From: Verrucomicrobiota bacterium | Lineage (GTDB): Bacteria; Verrucomicrobiota; Verrucomicrobiia; Limisphaerales; JADJPG01 | Direction: 5' to 3' | Length of the DNA stretch: 64,000 nucleotides | NCBI GenBank assembly: GCA_016713365.1 | Contig: JADJPG010000003.1 | Location: 62,001-126,000, forward strand | Shown: positions 40,354 to 48,442 of the stretch, piece by piece | Position numbering within the stretch: the stretch's first letter is position 1 | Layout of the letters: the number at the start of each line of letters is the position of its first letter | Made by a program: the position numbers and the translations under genes | The notes under the pieces: model-generated | Seen by the model: only the letters and a program-made list of their open reading frames with translations | Told to the model about the DNA's origin: nothing | The model's database searches: none

Positions 40354-42210
40354 TTACTGGAGGTTCACGAGCACGAGCACGAGACCCTTGCCCTTGTCGA
40401 GCGAGGACATCGCCTTGCCGATGACTGCGCCCTGCGCCTTGCGATGGCTCTTCACCTTCATGCCGTGACCCGGCGTGTCAGAAGTGGTGATGAGGTCGCC
40501 GGGCTTGATGGCGCCCTTGTCCGCGTCCATCCAGCAGTAAACACGGCCGGTGAGCGCGACCGCGTGCTTGCCGTCCGCGGCCGTGCCGACCTGGCCCATC
40601 ATCATGCCGGGCTTGATGCCGCCCGCGCCGCTGATGATTCCGGCGACGGTCTTGTCGTACGCCTTCGAGCTCGTCACCAACTGGCCGGGTTTCTCGGGGT
40701 CGATGGAGACAATCATGCCGGTCGTCACCTCATCGTGAATCGCCTTGATGTCGAACTGTTCGGAGAGATCAGAGCCGCCGGTGATTTGCAGCACCTGCGT
40801 CACGATTCGGCCTTCGCCGTTAAAATCCTGGCCGTCCAGCGAGATGGTGGTGACGCCCGCCGCGTTCTTCAGCGCCATGAACGCGCTGCCATCGGAAACC
40901 ACCTGCATCTGCGCACGGGTGGAACCAGCGCTGTTCTTGACGTCGATGTAGCCGCCGTCCACTGAATCGCCGTCAACCTCAACAGTGCGAGTGCCCGAGC
41001 TGTTGTAGAGCTCGAGGATGCCACCTTCGCCGGTACCGCCGAATTCCTCGGCACGCAACTGGACCGCGAGCACGCCAGTGTCGCTCTTCAGCGAGATCTT
41101 TCCGCCCTGGGAAGTGCCCTCAGCGCCAAGAATCTCCACGGTTTCTGTGCCGCTGCCGTCGTGAACCGAGATCTCGCCACCGCCGCCGCTCACACTGCTC
41201 AATCCATCGAGCTGGATGCGGGTCGCGCCGTTGGTGCTGCGAATGTTCAGCAAACCTGCGCCAGCGCTGTCACCATCAAGGAACACGCCCAGCCCGCCAT
41301 CGTTTTGGTAGAGCGACAGCTGGCCGCCGGAATTGCCTGCCTTCAAATAGACGCGATTGGTACTGCCCAGCGAAAGCTTCAGAGCACCGCCCGGAGTCGC
41401 CAGCGGGAGAGGAATGATTCCATCCAACGCCAGCGGAGCAATGAACAAGCCGCTCTCGTGCGCGAGCAGTTGGGCCGTCGTGAAATTTTGAGCCGAGTTA
41501 TCGCGCAAGAGAAGTTCGCCCCAGCTCGCGCCCCACAACCGGATCTGCTCCTGCCCGTCGCTGCCGTAGGTGCTGATTTGGCTGCCCTGTCCGAACAGGC
41601 TGATGGCAGGTGTGCCCGCCGTCGTACGATAAATGTCGAGACGACCGAGCGTGTTGCTGTCGCCCAGCCCGATGACGTTCGCGAGCTGCTCCGACGTGAC
41701 GGAGTTCGCCGTCAGGTTCGTGGCGTTGATGACGCCGGGGGCCAGCTTCGTGGAGGTGATGGCGCCGTCCGGCACCGTGCCCGCCATCATCGCATAACCA
41801 ACCGAGGTGATGCGTTGATCCGGCGTGAGCAGCTGGGAGCCGTTCACGCCGTCGTTGAACCACACGCGCAAACGAACGTCAGGGTTGTTGAAAACCGACG
41901 ACGGTACCGCGCCCATGTTCGGCAACGCGGCGTCGCCGAGTTGCACCGAGTAAAGCCCCTGCGCCACGGACAAGGCCACCGCCGCGCTCGGCTCGCTGCC
42001 GTTCACGCTAGTGCCGTTGTTGCTCCAGTAGCTGGGCGTGCCGCCAGGTCCGACGAGGGCGAACTTGAACGAGCCGGAGCCGTTGAAATTTGTCCCGCCG
42101 ACAATGACGCGGCCCTGATAATTGATCATCTGGGGCGGAACCTGCGCCTTGGCATAATGGGCGAGCAACGTGGCAGCGGAGAGTGCGGTGAGGAGGCGGA
42201 ACTTTTTCAT
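40354..42210 (-). CDS. Fibre-like secreted protein, cassette 2
   Basis: A 618-residue exported protein. The Met at 42210 starts a signal peptide (cleaved near YAKAQV). The N-terminal domain has MINYQGRVIVGGTNFNGSGS and ends LTPDQRITSVGYAMMAGTVP, matching the QGRL...PYSVLAG domain of the cassette-1 fibre. The long middle has repeated segments of about 15-35 residues such as LYQNDGGLGVFLDGDSAGAG, ISVHDGSGTETVEILG and ILELYNSSGTRTVEVDGD, the pattern of a repetitive beta-solenoid or trimeric fibre. The last ~150 residues match the paralogue: ITGGSDLSEQFD, VAGIISGAGG, VALTGRVYCWMDAD, GDLITTSDTPGHGM and GLVLVLVNLQ. The C-terminal domain is widely seen but its function is unknown; no self-cleaving S74 motif is obvious. 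It is first in its operon. Confidence 0.82.
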   Translation of the reverse strand: MKKFRLLTALSAATLLAHYAKAQVPPQMINYQGRVIVGGTNFNGSGSFKFALVGPGGTPSYWSNNGTSVNGSEPSAAVALSVAQGLYSVQLGDAALPNMGAVPSSVFNNPDVRLRVWFNDGVNGSQLLTPDQRITSVGYAMMAGTVPDGAITSTKLAPGVINATNLTANSVTSEQLANVIGLGDSNTLGRLDIYRTTAGTPAISLFGQGSQISTYGSDGQEQIRLWGASWGELLLRDNSAQNFTTAQLLAHESGLFIAPLALDGIIPLPLATPGGALKLSLGSTNRVYLKAGNSGGQLSLYQNDGGLGVFLDGDSAGAGLLNIRSTNGATRIQLDGLSSVSGGGGEISVHDGSGTETVEILGAEGTSQGGKISLKSDTGVLAVQLRAEEFGGTGEGGILELYNSSGTRTVEVDGDSVDGGYIDVKNSAGSTRAQMQVVSDGSAFMALKNAAGVTTISLDGQDFNGEGRIVTQVLQITGGSDLSEQFDIKAIHDEVTTGMIVSIDPEKPGQLVTSSKAYDKTVAGIISGAGGIKPGMMMGQVGTAADGKHAVALTGRVYCWMDADKGAIKPGDLITTSDTPGHGMKVKSHRKAQGAVIGKAMSSLDKGKGLVLVLVNLQ

Positions 42211-42251
42211 AAGGGGAGTCTCAGTTGGGGAATTGTTGGGAGAATCAATCG

Positions 42252-42268
42252 CGACGCGACAGGCGTCG
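42252..42268. promoter_or_regulatory. Perfect dyad upstream of the cassette-2 fibre gene
   Basis: CGACGC-GACAG-GCGTCG has perfect 6-bp arms and a 5-bp centre, the same geometry as the cassette-1 sites but a different sequence. It lies 42 bp upstream of the fibre start on the minus strand, a plausible operator position. The rest of the 42211-42392 gap shows no other structure I trust. Confidence 0.4.
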
Positions 42269-42392
42269 GCAGGAGGCCGTCGAACTTGCCTTCGGCTCAC
42301 CAGTGATTGAATCGTGTTGTTTCATTCACCCCCTACAGAAGAAATGGCTCGGGAGGTATTACAGAGAAACGAAGCCGGTTCCTCCGTCCTCC

Positions 42393-42430
42393 TAAAAACA
42401 AAAACCCCGCCCAAACTCGTGGGCGGGGTT
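42393..42430 (-). terminator. Rho-independent terminator after the DUF1015 gene
   Basis: On the minus strand the stem AACCCCGCCC / GGGCGGGGTT (10 bp, 8-nt loop) is followed by TTTTTGTTTTTAGG, a textbook intrinsic terminator. It lies 31 bp after the end of the DUF1015 gene (42462) and separates it from the cassette-2 operon further along the same strand. Confidence 0.9.
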
Positions 42431-42461
42431 CGAAAACGAGAAACTCTGTGCAGCGATGGCG

Positions 42462-43676
42462 TCAGATCATGTGGCAGAACATCGCATCGCGGAGCTTCGG
42501 CTCAAACCACGTGCTTTTCGGCGGCATGATTCCGCCGGCATCTGCGATGGTCATCAGGTCTTCAATGCTCGTCGGGAACATCGAGAAGGCGCAGGCGTAT
42601 TCGCCCGACGACACGAGCTTCTCCAGCTCCGCCGTACCACGAATGCCGCCCACGAAATTGATCCGCTTGCTCGTGCGCGGATCGTCGATGCCGAACAACG
42701 GCGCAAGGACATACTTCTGGAGCAACGTGACGTCGAGCTTCTCGATCGGATCCGTCGTCGCCGCGAACTGCGGCCGGAAATGCAGCGTGCGCCATTTACC
42801 ACCAAGGTAAAACCCGTGTTCATGTTTGCGCGTCGGCTTGGCAGAGCCGGCCTCGCTGATGATGAACACTGCGTCGAGCTTTTGGAGCAACGCCTCGGGC
42901 GTCAGGCCGTGCAGATCCTTCAACACGCGGTTGTAGGGCAGGATCTGCATCTGGTTGTGCGGAAAGATGACGGTCAGGAAACGTCCGCTGTGGCCGGCGC
43001 CTTTGCGACTCTGAAAGACACGTCCCGCCGCCGCGCTGCGATGATGACCGTCGGCGATGTAGAGGAAGGGAATCGCAGCGAACTCCTTCTCGATGGCCGC
43101 AATCGTCGCCGGATCGTTAACGGCCCAAGAGGTGTGGCGAACGCCATCCTTCCCCGTGAAGTCCACATCGGGCGTCTCAGAAACCTTCTTTGCGAACAGC
43201 GCATCGAGGGCCGAAACCGCGCGGTAGGTGAGAAACACCGGGCCGGTCTGGGAATTCAAAGTCTCAATGTGCCGAACGCGATCATCTTCCTTGTCCGGGC
43301 GGGTCAGCTCGTGCTTCTTGATGATGCCGTTCAGGTATTCCTCACAACTCGCCGCAGCCACGAGACCGACTTGCGCGTGCTGTCCCATGACCTGGCGATA
43401 GAGGTAGAACGCTGGCTGGGCATCCTGAAGCAACGCACCGTCGCGAATGAGCTTCTCAAAGTTCTCCTTGCCCTTGGCATACACGGACGCGTCATAGAGG
43501 TCCGTGCCCGGGGGAAGGTCGATCTCCGGTTTGCTGACGTGAAGAAAACTGAGCGGATTGCCAGCGGCCATCTGGCGCGCCTCTTCGGACGACATCACGT
43601 CGTAGGGCAGTTCGCAGATGCGCGAGGCCAGTTCGGGTTTCGGTCGCAGGGCGGAAAAGGGTTTGATCGATGCCAT
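42462..43676 (-). CDS. DUF1015 family protein
   Basis: A 404-residue cytosolic protein. IKPFSALRPKPELASRICEL then PYDVMSSEEARQMAAGNPLS is the DUF1015 N-terminus, with FLHVSKPEID next. Further landmarks are the YRQVMGQHAQVGLVAAASCE segment, GIIKKHELTRPDKEDDRVRH, the FLYIADGHHRSAAA motif near residue 220, and FPHNQMQILPYNRVLKDLHG. DUF1015 proteins are conserved in many bacteria and archaea; some relatives were reported to be serine kinases that phosphorylate free serine, but I cannot say that this one is. It begins at the ATG at 43676, divergent from the gene at 44064, and ends before a clear terminator. Confidence 0.88.
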   Translation of the reverse strand: MASIKPFSALRPKPELASRICELPYDVMSSEEARQMAAGNPLSFLHVSKPEIDLPPGTDLYDASVYAKGKENFEKLIRDGALLQDAQPAFYLYRQVMGQHAQVGLVAAASCEEYLNGIIKKHELTRPDKEDDRVRHIETLNSQTGPVFLTYRAVSALDALFAKKVSETPDVDFTGKDGVRHTSWAVNDPATIAAIEKEFAAIPFLYIADGHHRSAAAGRVFQSRKGAGHSGRFLTVIFPHNQMQILPYNRVLKDLHGLTPEALLQKLDAVFIISEAGSAKPTRKHEHGFYLGGKWRTLHFRPQFAATTDPIEKLDVTLLQKYVLAPLFGIDDPRTSKRINFVGGIRGTAELEKLVSSGEYACAFSMFPTSIEDLMTIADAGGIMPPKSTWFEPKLRDAMFCHMI

Positions 43677-44063
43677 AAAAGAGGCGTGAAGATAGAAATC
43701 CGGCCCTCGGAACGCACGTCCAAATTTCGCCCCGGGGAATCCTCCGGAAACCGCCCGGGAAATCCCCGGTGGGAGTCGTCATTTTGTAACCCGAACAGGC
43801 CAGAGATGATTTGACGAAAGTCGTTCTGTGGGGCAGGAATAGAGCGTTCCAAAAATTTCTTCTCGTGTGAGAAGAATGGCGGGTTTTGGGTTGGAATTTT
43901 ATCTGTGTGTACCAAAACCCGCTTTTTTCTTTTCCCCCATCGCTTCGGCGCGGTTCCCCCCGTTTCCTGACCTAAAGTATTCGCCTCCAATGCCGATCCC
44001 TTCGCGGGATTGCGCCGGCGCCGGATGCGACGGTGATTCCCTGGCTCACAACTCATCGCTGCT
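43677..44063 (+). promoter_or_regulatory. 387-bp leader with two hairpins, the second a strong terminator
   Basis: No gene is evident in this gap. TTCTTCTC-GTGT-GAGAAGAA (43857-43876) is a perfect 8-bp stem. Two bases later GCGGGTTTTGG (43879-43889) pairs with CCAAAACCCGC (43912-43922) over 11 bp with a 22-nt loop, followed directly by TTTTTTCTTTTCCCC. That is a plus-strand intrinsic terminator 136 bp before the ATG at 44064. No plus-strand gene precedes it, so it would stop a short leader or small RNA, as an attenuator would. TTGACG at 43811 could be a -35, but I see no well-spaced -10. Confidence 0.6.
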
Positions 44064-45548
44064 ATGAAAAGAGAAGTTCTGGATACGCACCAAAAGGCGC
44101 TGCAAATCAACCTCGACCCTTCGCTCTACGGTACCTTCGCCGAGATCGGGGCGGGACAGGAAGTCGCGCGCTGGTTTTTCCGCGTGGGTGGTGCCGCCGG
44201 AACGATTGCCAAGGCGATGAGTGCCTATGACATGACCTTCAGCGATGCGATTTACGGCACCTGCGACCGCTACGTCAGCAAGCAGCGCATTAACTCGATG
44301 CTGAACCACGAGTTTCGCCTGCTCTACGAACGCCTCGACTCCAAACGCGGTGACAAGACGCGGTTCTTTGTCTTCGCGGACACCGTCGCGGCGAAGAGCT
44401 ACACCAGCAAGAACGATCCCCACGGCTGGCTCGGCATCAGGTTCCAATCCTCCCCGCGCACCGATCCCTCGCAGATCATCATTCACGTCCGGCTCCTCGA
44501 TAAGGAAAACATCCAGGAACAGGAAGCCCTCGGCATCATGGGCGTGAACCTCGCCCACGGCGCAAACTACCTCCACGACGATCCGGAAACGCTCCTCGTC
44601 TCGCTGCTCGACAGCCTCACGAATGAGCGCGTCGAAGTGGACATGATCGAATTCTCCGGGCCGGACTTCGAGAAGGTGGACAACCGCCTCATGAGTTTGA
44701 AGCTCGTGCAAAACGGCCTGAGCAACGCCGCGATGTTCACCGCGACCGGCGAAGTCGTGCAACCCGCCGACGCACTTTACAAGAAATCGATTCTCATCGA
44801 GCGCGGCAGCTTCCGTCCCGCAACCAATGTCTCCGTCGACATGCTCCGCTGCGCGCAGGCCCAGTTCATCCAGGAGCCGAAAGTTCAGGGCGAACCGGTC
44901 ATCAACCTCATGGAGATGACGCTGAAGAACCTCACCGAAGGCGACAAGATCGACGCGCAGGATTTCCTCGATCGCGCGGACATCCTCGGCGCGCTCGGCA
45001 AGACCGTGCTGATCTCCAACTACGCCGAGTATCATCGTCTCGCCTCCTACCTGTTCCGTCAGACAAAAAAAATGATCGGCATCGTCATGGGCGTGCCGAC
45101 CTTGCGCCAGATCTTCGATGAGAAGTACTACGCCGATCTGGAAGGCGGCATTCTCGAATCCTTCGGCCGCCTCTTCAAAAACGATTTGAAGATGTATGCG
45201 TATCCCCTGCTCGACCAGGCCACCGGATCATTGGTCACGGCGGGCAACCTCCGCGTCGCGCCACACCTGCGCCATCTTTACGCGTATCTCGTCGAGAATC
45301 GTCTGATCGAAACCATCCGCGACTACGACGAAAAATGTCTCAGCATCTTCTCTCGCGACGTCTTCAAACGCCTGCGCGCCGGCGATCCGTCCTGGGAAAC
45401 CATGGTCCCGCCGGAAGTCGCTGAAATCGTCAAACGCCGCAAGCTGCTGGGCTACGTCGAGAAAACAAAATCCCGCCGCAACTCGAAAGCCGCAGCGGGC
45501 GGTTTGGTGGATTCGCTCCACCTCGCGGGCGTGCCGAAGGCGGCGTAG
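44064..45548 (+). CDS. Conserved hypothetical protein of the 'GTFAEIGAGQEVARWFF' family
   Basis: A 494-residue cytosolic protein. The N-terminus is very distinctive: REVLDTHQKALQINLDPSLYG followed by TFAEIGAGQEVARWFFRVGG, then TIAKAMSAYDMTFSDAIYG. The later KTRFFVFADTVAAKSYTSKN and HGWLGIRFQ are also typical. I recall the same protein being present in Bacteroidota and other bacteria, often mislabelled as TonB-dependent receptor or nicotinate-nucleotide adenylyltransferase; nothing in the sequence supports either name. It has no signal peptide or membrane segment and no known catalytic motif. The upstream leader with a strong terminator suggests regulated transcription. Function unknown. Confidence 0.78.
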   Translation: MKREVLDTHQKALQINLDPSLYGTFAEIGAGQEVARWFFRVGGAAGTIAKAMSAYDMTFSDAIYGTCDRYVSKQRINSMLNHEFRLLYERLDSKRGDKTRFFVFADTVAAKSYTSKNDPHGWLGIRFQSSPRTDPSQIIIHVRLLDKENIQEQEALGIMGVNLAHGANYLHDDPETLLVSLLDSLTNERVEVDMIEFSGPDFEKVDNRLMSLKLVQNGLSNAAMFTATGEVVQPADALYKKSILIERGSFRPATNVSVDMLRCAQAQFIQEPKVQGEPVINLMEMTLKNLTEGDKIDAQDFLDRADILGALGKTVLISNYAEYHRLASYLFRQTKKMIGIVMGVPTLRQIFDEKYYADLEGGILESFGRLFKNDLKMYAYPLLDQATGSLVTAGNLRVAPHLRHLYAYLVENRLIETIRDYDEKCLSIFSRDVFKRLRAGDPSWETMVPPEVAEIVKRRKLLGYVEKTKSRRNSKAAAGGLVDSLHLAGVPKAA

Positions 45549-45551
45549 TCG

Positions 45552-46268
45552 TCACAGCTCCGGCTTCTCGAACCGGCTGGTGACGACGTCCCAATTAATC
45601 ACGTTGAAGAACGCGCTGACATAGTCGGCGCGTTTGTTTTGATACTTCAGATAGTAGGCGTGTTCCCACACGTCAACGCCCAGCAGCGGATACTTCCCGT
45701 GCACGAACGGCACGTCCTGATTCGGAGACGAAACGACCTTGAGATCCTTCTCCTCCAAAATCAGCCACGCCCACCCGCTGCCGAACTGCTTCATCGCCGC
45801 GTCGCTGAAAGCCGTCTTGAACTTCTCGAAGCTCCCGAACGTTTTCTCGATGGCCGACCCCAAGGCACCCTTCGGCACGCCACCGCCGCCCTTCTTCATC
45901 GTCTGCCAGAACAGCGAGTGATTGTAGTGCCCGCCGCCATTGTTGCGCACCGCCGCACGGACAGCTTCCGGCACTTCATCGAGATGCCGGATCAATTCAT
46001 CGAGACTCGTGCCGGCCAGCTTCGCATCCGTCGCCACGGCCTTGTTCAAATTCGTGATATACGCCTGGTGATGCCGACCGTGATGGATCTCCATCGTCTT
46101 CGCGTCAATGTGCGGCTCCAACGCATCCAGCGCATACGGCAGTGGCGGCAGTTTGAACGGCCCCGTGGGAGCCGCCGCCTGGGCAAAGTTCGTTTCGGGC
46201 AAGGTCACCAGCGAAACCGCCGCAGCGGAGAGCGCCGTCTTCTTGAGTGCATCGCGTCGAGTCATCAT
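45552..46268 (-). CDS. Exported Fe/Mn superoxide dismutase (Tat signal)
   Basis: Converts superoxide to oxygen and peroxide. The 238-residue precursor begins MTRRDALKKTALSAAAVSL, a twin-arginine signal, then a hydrophobic stretch. The mature enzyme has LPPLPYALDALEPHIDAKTM at the start and the metal ligands MEIHHGRHHQAY (His), HYNHSLFWQ (His) and GVDVWEHAYYLKYQ (Asp, His). GSGWAWLILEE is also typical. The metal, Fe or Mn, cannot be told. A periplasmic location is implied by the Tat signal. The ATG at 46268 is used; 46265 is equally good. It is convergent with the gene at 44064 (3 bp between stops). The upstream gap to LysR is 139 bp. Confidence 0.92.
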   Translation of the reverse strand: MMTRRDALKKTALSAAAVSLVTLPETNFAQAAAPTGPFKLPPLPYALDALEPHIDAKTMEIHHGRHHQAYITNLNKAVATDAKLAGTSLDELIRHLDEVPEAVRAAVRNNGGGHYNHSLFWQTMKKGGGGVPKGALGSAIEKTFGSFEKFKTAFSDAAMKQFGSGWAWLILEEKDLKVVSSPNQDVPFVHGKYPLLGVDVWEHAYYLKYQNKRADYVSAFFNVINWDVVTSRFEKPEL

Positions 46269-46407
46269 GGTCGTAGTCCTGGTTAAGAGTTGATGTGCCG
46301 GAATGTGAGACGCCGCTTCGCGGGACGCAACCCGCAAATCGGTTTCCCCACATTCGCCGCTGTGAAGCAAACAAGTAGCAGCGGATTCGCGTCGCGCAAA
46401 TCTTGAT

Positions 46408-47319
46408 CTACTTCGCCCGCGCGCGGCTCAGCTCGGACGGAAGGACGCGCAGCATCTTCACGAGACGCTCCGTCGCCGGTGAAAGCCGCTTCGGTTCATA
46501 CATCACCCCGACCACGAGTGGCGCCGGCGCCGGCTGAATCTCGACGAGTTTCAGGCGCGGCCCGGCCAGGCAAGCGAGCGACGAAGGGACAATCGCCACC
46601 CCGCGACCAGCCTCCACCGCGGCAATCAAGCTCGTGGCGCTGTCGTGCTCCTCGGCAATGGGCGGCAGACCGCCAGCCGCTTGAAACAGCCCGCGGATCA
46701 TGTCGTGGTACTCTGGATAATCGTGCAGCGAATAGACCACCAGCCGCTGCCCACTCAACGCCCGCAGATCGAGAGGCTTCGACCGGGCCAACGGATTCAC
46801 CTTCGCCATCGCGACACAAATCGGATACCGGCAGAGCTCGTTGAAAACCAATCGCCGGGACGCTTTGAGCGGAGCCTTGACCATCAGCGCGGCGTTCAGC
46901 TTGCCGGACTCCAATCCGCGCAGCATCTCGCCCGTCGTCATGTCGTGCAGCACCACGCGAACGCCGGACGCTTCGCTCTGGAAGGCGTGAAGGATTCGCG
47001 GGAGCAACTCAACCGTCGGCGACGGCGCGTAACCGAGATGCAATTCGCCGCGTTCACCTTGGGCGAACGCTTTTGCCACGCGCACCGCATCGTCCGCCCG
47101 CTGCAACACCGCGAGAGCCTCTGAACGGAATGCCTCGCCGGCCGCCGTCAAACTCGCCCCACGTGGACTTCGATCCAGCAGCTTCACGCCGAGCTCATCC
47201 TCGAGATCGTTGATCTGGCGTCCCAGCGCCGGCTGTGCGACACGCAGGCGCTGCGATGCCTTGGTGAAGTTCTGCACCTCGGCCACGGCCAGGAAATATC
47301 GGAGATGTCTCAATTCCAC
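46408..47319 (-). CDS. LysR-family transcriptional regulator
   Basis: A 303-residue activator or repressor. The N-terminal winged HTH is ELRHLRYFLAVAEVQNFTKA then SQRLRVAQPALGRQINDLED and ELGVKLLDRSPRGASLTAAG. The C-terminal effector domain has LHLGYAPSPTVELLPRILHA and VVYSLHDYPEYHDMI. The start is taken as GTG 47319 (VELRHLRYF), giving the usual length; a longer frame reaches 47361. It is divergent from pirin at 47456, and a LysR-type T-N11-A palindrome lies 11 bp upstream of its own start. It probably controls the pirin cluster. The inducer is unknown. Confidence 0.92.
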   Translation of the reverse strand: MELRHLRYFLAVAEVQNFTKASQRLRVAQPALGRQINDLEDELGVKLLDRSPRGASLTAAGEAFRSEALAVLQRADDAVRVAKAFAQGERGELHLGYAPSPTVELLPRILHAFQSEASGVRVVLHDMTTGEMLRGLESGKLNAALMVKAPLKASRRLVFNELCRYPICVAMAKVNPLARSKPLDLRALSGQRLVVYSLHDYPEYHDMIRGLFQAAGGLPPIAEEHDSATSLIAAVEAGRGVAIVPSSLACLAGPRLKLVEIQPAPAPLVVGVMYEPKRLSPATERLVKMLRVLPSELSRARAK

Positions 47320-47329
47320 GCGGCACACT

Positions 47330-47344
47330 ATGCCGAAAAGGCAT
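47330..47344. promoter_or_regulatory. LysR-type T-N11-A site between lysR and pirin
   Basis: ATGCC-GAAAA-GGCAT (47330-47344) has perfect 5-bp arms and fits T-N11-A, the binding pattern of LysR regulators. It lies 11 bp upstream of the lysR GTG, where a LysR protein commonly represses its own gene and activates the divergent one. Confidence 0.55.
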
Positions 47345-47455
47345 TCCTGCGCGAGGATCAAAGTATTGGGCGCGGATCCGTTCCCGAGCTAAATGAAAGG
47401 CGTGAAAAGAGCCAGCCCACGAAGGGCCGGCCGACAAGAGAAAGCGACGAAGATT

Positions 47456-48151
47456 ATGATGACGATTCGACGATCCGACGAGCGGGGCCAGGCCAACCAC
47501 GGCTGGTTGAACACGCGTTTCACCTTTTCCTTCGCGGACTACTATGACCCGAATCACATGGGCTTCCGCAGCCTGCGTGTCATCAATGACGACGTGGTGT
47601 CGCCCGGCGGCGGCTTCGACATGCATCCGCACCGCGACATGGAGATCATCACCGTGGTGCTCAGCGGCGCGTTGGAGCACAAGGATTCGATGGGCAACGG
47701 CCGCGTGATCCGCCCGGGCGAAGTCCAATACATGGCAGCCGGAACTGGCGTGCTGCACAGCGAATTCAATCCGTCCGAGACGGAACCGGTCCACCTGCTG
47801 CAGATCTGGATCAAGCCCGAAACGAAGGGCGCGAAGCCGAATTACGCCGAACGCGATTTCAAGAGCGCACCCGTTGGAACGCTCAATCTCATCGCGTCGA
47901 AGACCGGTCGCGACGGCTCGATTGCCATCAATCAGGACGCCGAATTACTGGTCGGAAAATTCAGCGGCGGTGAAACCGTGACGCACCCGCTCCGGTCAGG
48001 ACGACATGCGTGGGTCCACATCGCAGAAGGCGAAGTGACGTTGAACGGCACTCATTTGACAGCCGGCGATGGTATGGCAGTGAGTGACGAGCGCGAACTG
48101 AAGCTGGTCGCCACCCAGCCCGGACAAGTGCTGGTGTTCGACTTGAACTGA
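47456..48151 (+). CDS. Pirin-family protein
   Basis: A 231-residue bicupin. FTFSFADYYDPNHMGFRSLR and VINDDVVSPGGGFDMHPHRD then MEIITVVLSGALEHKDSMG are the pirin signature, with metal-binding His residues in HPHRDME and EHKDS. VQYMAAGTGVLHSEFN continues the first cupin and PVHLLQIWIKPETKGAKPNY links to the second. Bacterial pirins (YhhW type) often have quercetinase activity or regulate enzymes; the role here is unknown. The ATG at 47456 is preferred to the upstream frame start at 47393. It is divergent from lysR and followed by four plus-strand genes. Confidence 0.9.
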   Translation: MMTIRRSDERGQANHGWLNTRFTFSFADYYDPNHMGFRSLRVINDDVVSPGGGFDMHPHRDMEIITVVLSGALEHKDSMGNGRVIRPGEVQYMAAGTGVLHSEFNPSETEPVHLLQIWIKPETKGAKPNYAERDFKSAPVGTLNLIASKTGRDGSIAINQDAELLVGKFSGGETVTHPLRSGRHAWVHIAEGEVTLNGTHLTAGDGMAVSDERELKLVATQPGQVLVFDLN

Positions 48152-48171
48152 AAGCAAACCTAAGCAATGCC

Positions 48172-48438
48172 ATGAAGAACTCGCTGCGCATCCTCGCCCT
48201 CGTCGTCGCGCTCGCGGCGGCGGGGACGTGGCTCGTCACCGGATCGAACCAAGGCTGGACCAAGACGAGCATTGAGAAACGGATTCTCGACGAAGTCACA
48301 GGTATCGATGAGATCAAATACGAAAAGGCCTTCAAACCGGGCCTCGATTTTTTGGGCGGCGCGCTGCTGGGAGCGGGAGCTCTCGCAGGCGTCTCCTTGT
48401 TGTTCCGAACCAAACCAAACGAAAACCATCCACAGTAA
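48172..48438 (+). CDS. Small membrane protein
   Basis: An 88-residue protein with a hydrophobic N-terminal segment (ILALVVALAAAGTWLVTGS) and a second near the C-terminus (FLGGALLGAGALAGVSLLF). Between them is a charged ~35-residue stretch (KTSIEKRILDEVTGIDEIKY). Family not recognised. It lies 20 bp after pirin and 4 bp before the YceI start, so it is probably part of the same operon, with a topology of two helices and a short periplasmic loop. Confidence 0.62.
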   Translation: MKNSLRILALVVALAAAGTWLVTGSNQGWTKTSIEKRILDEVTGIDEIKYEKAFKPGLDFLGGALLGAGALAGVSLLFRTKPNENHPQ

Positions 48439-48442
48439 ACCA

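Noticed and set aside
42456..43814. 452-codon plus-strand frame antisense to the DUF1015 gene
   Set aside because: An Arg-rich shadow; the DUF1015 protein on the minus strand has strong family motifs and its own terminator.
44064..45548. TonB-dependent receptor or nicotinate-nucleotide adenylyltransferase
   Set aside because: These labels circulate for this family, but there is no signal peptide, TonB box, barrel pattern or nucleotidyltransferase HxGH motif.
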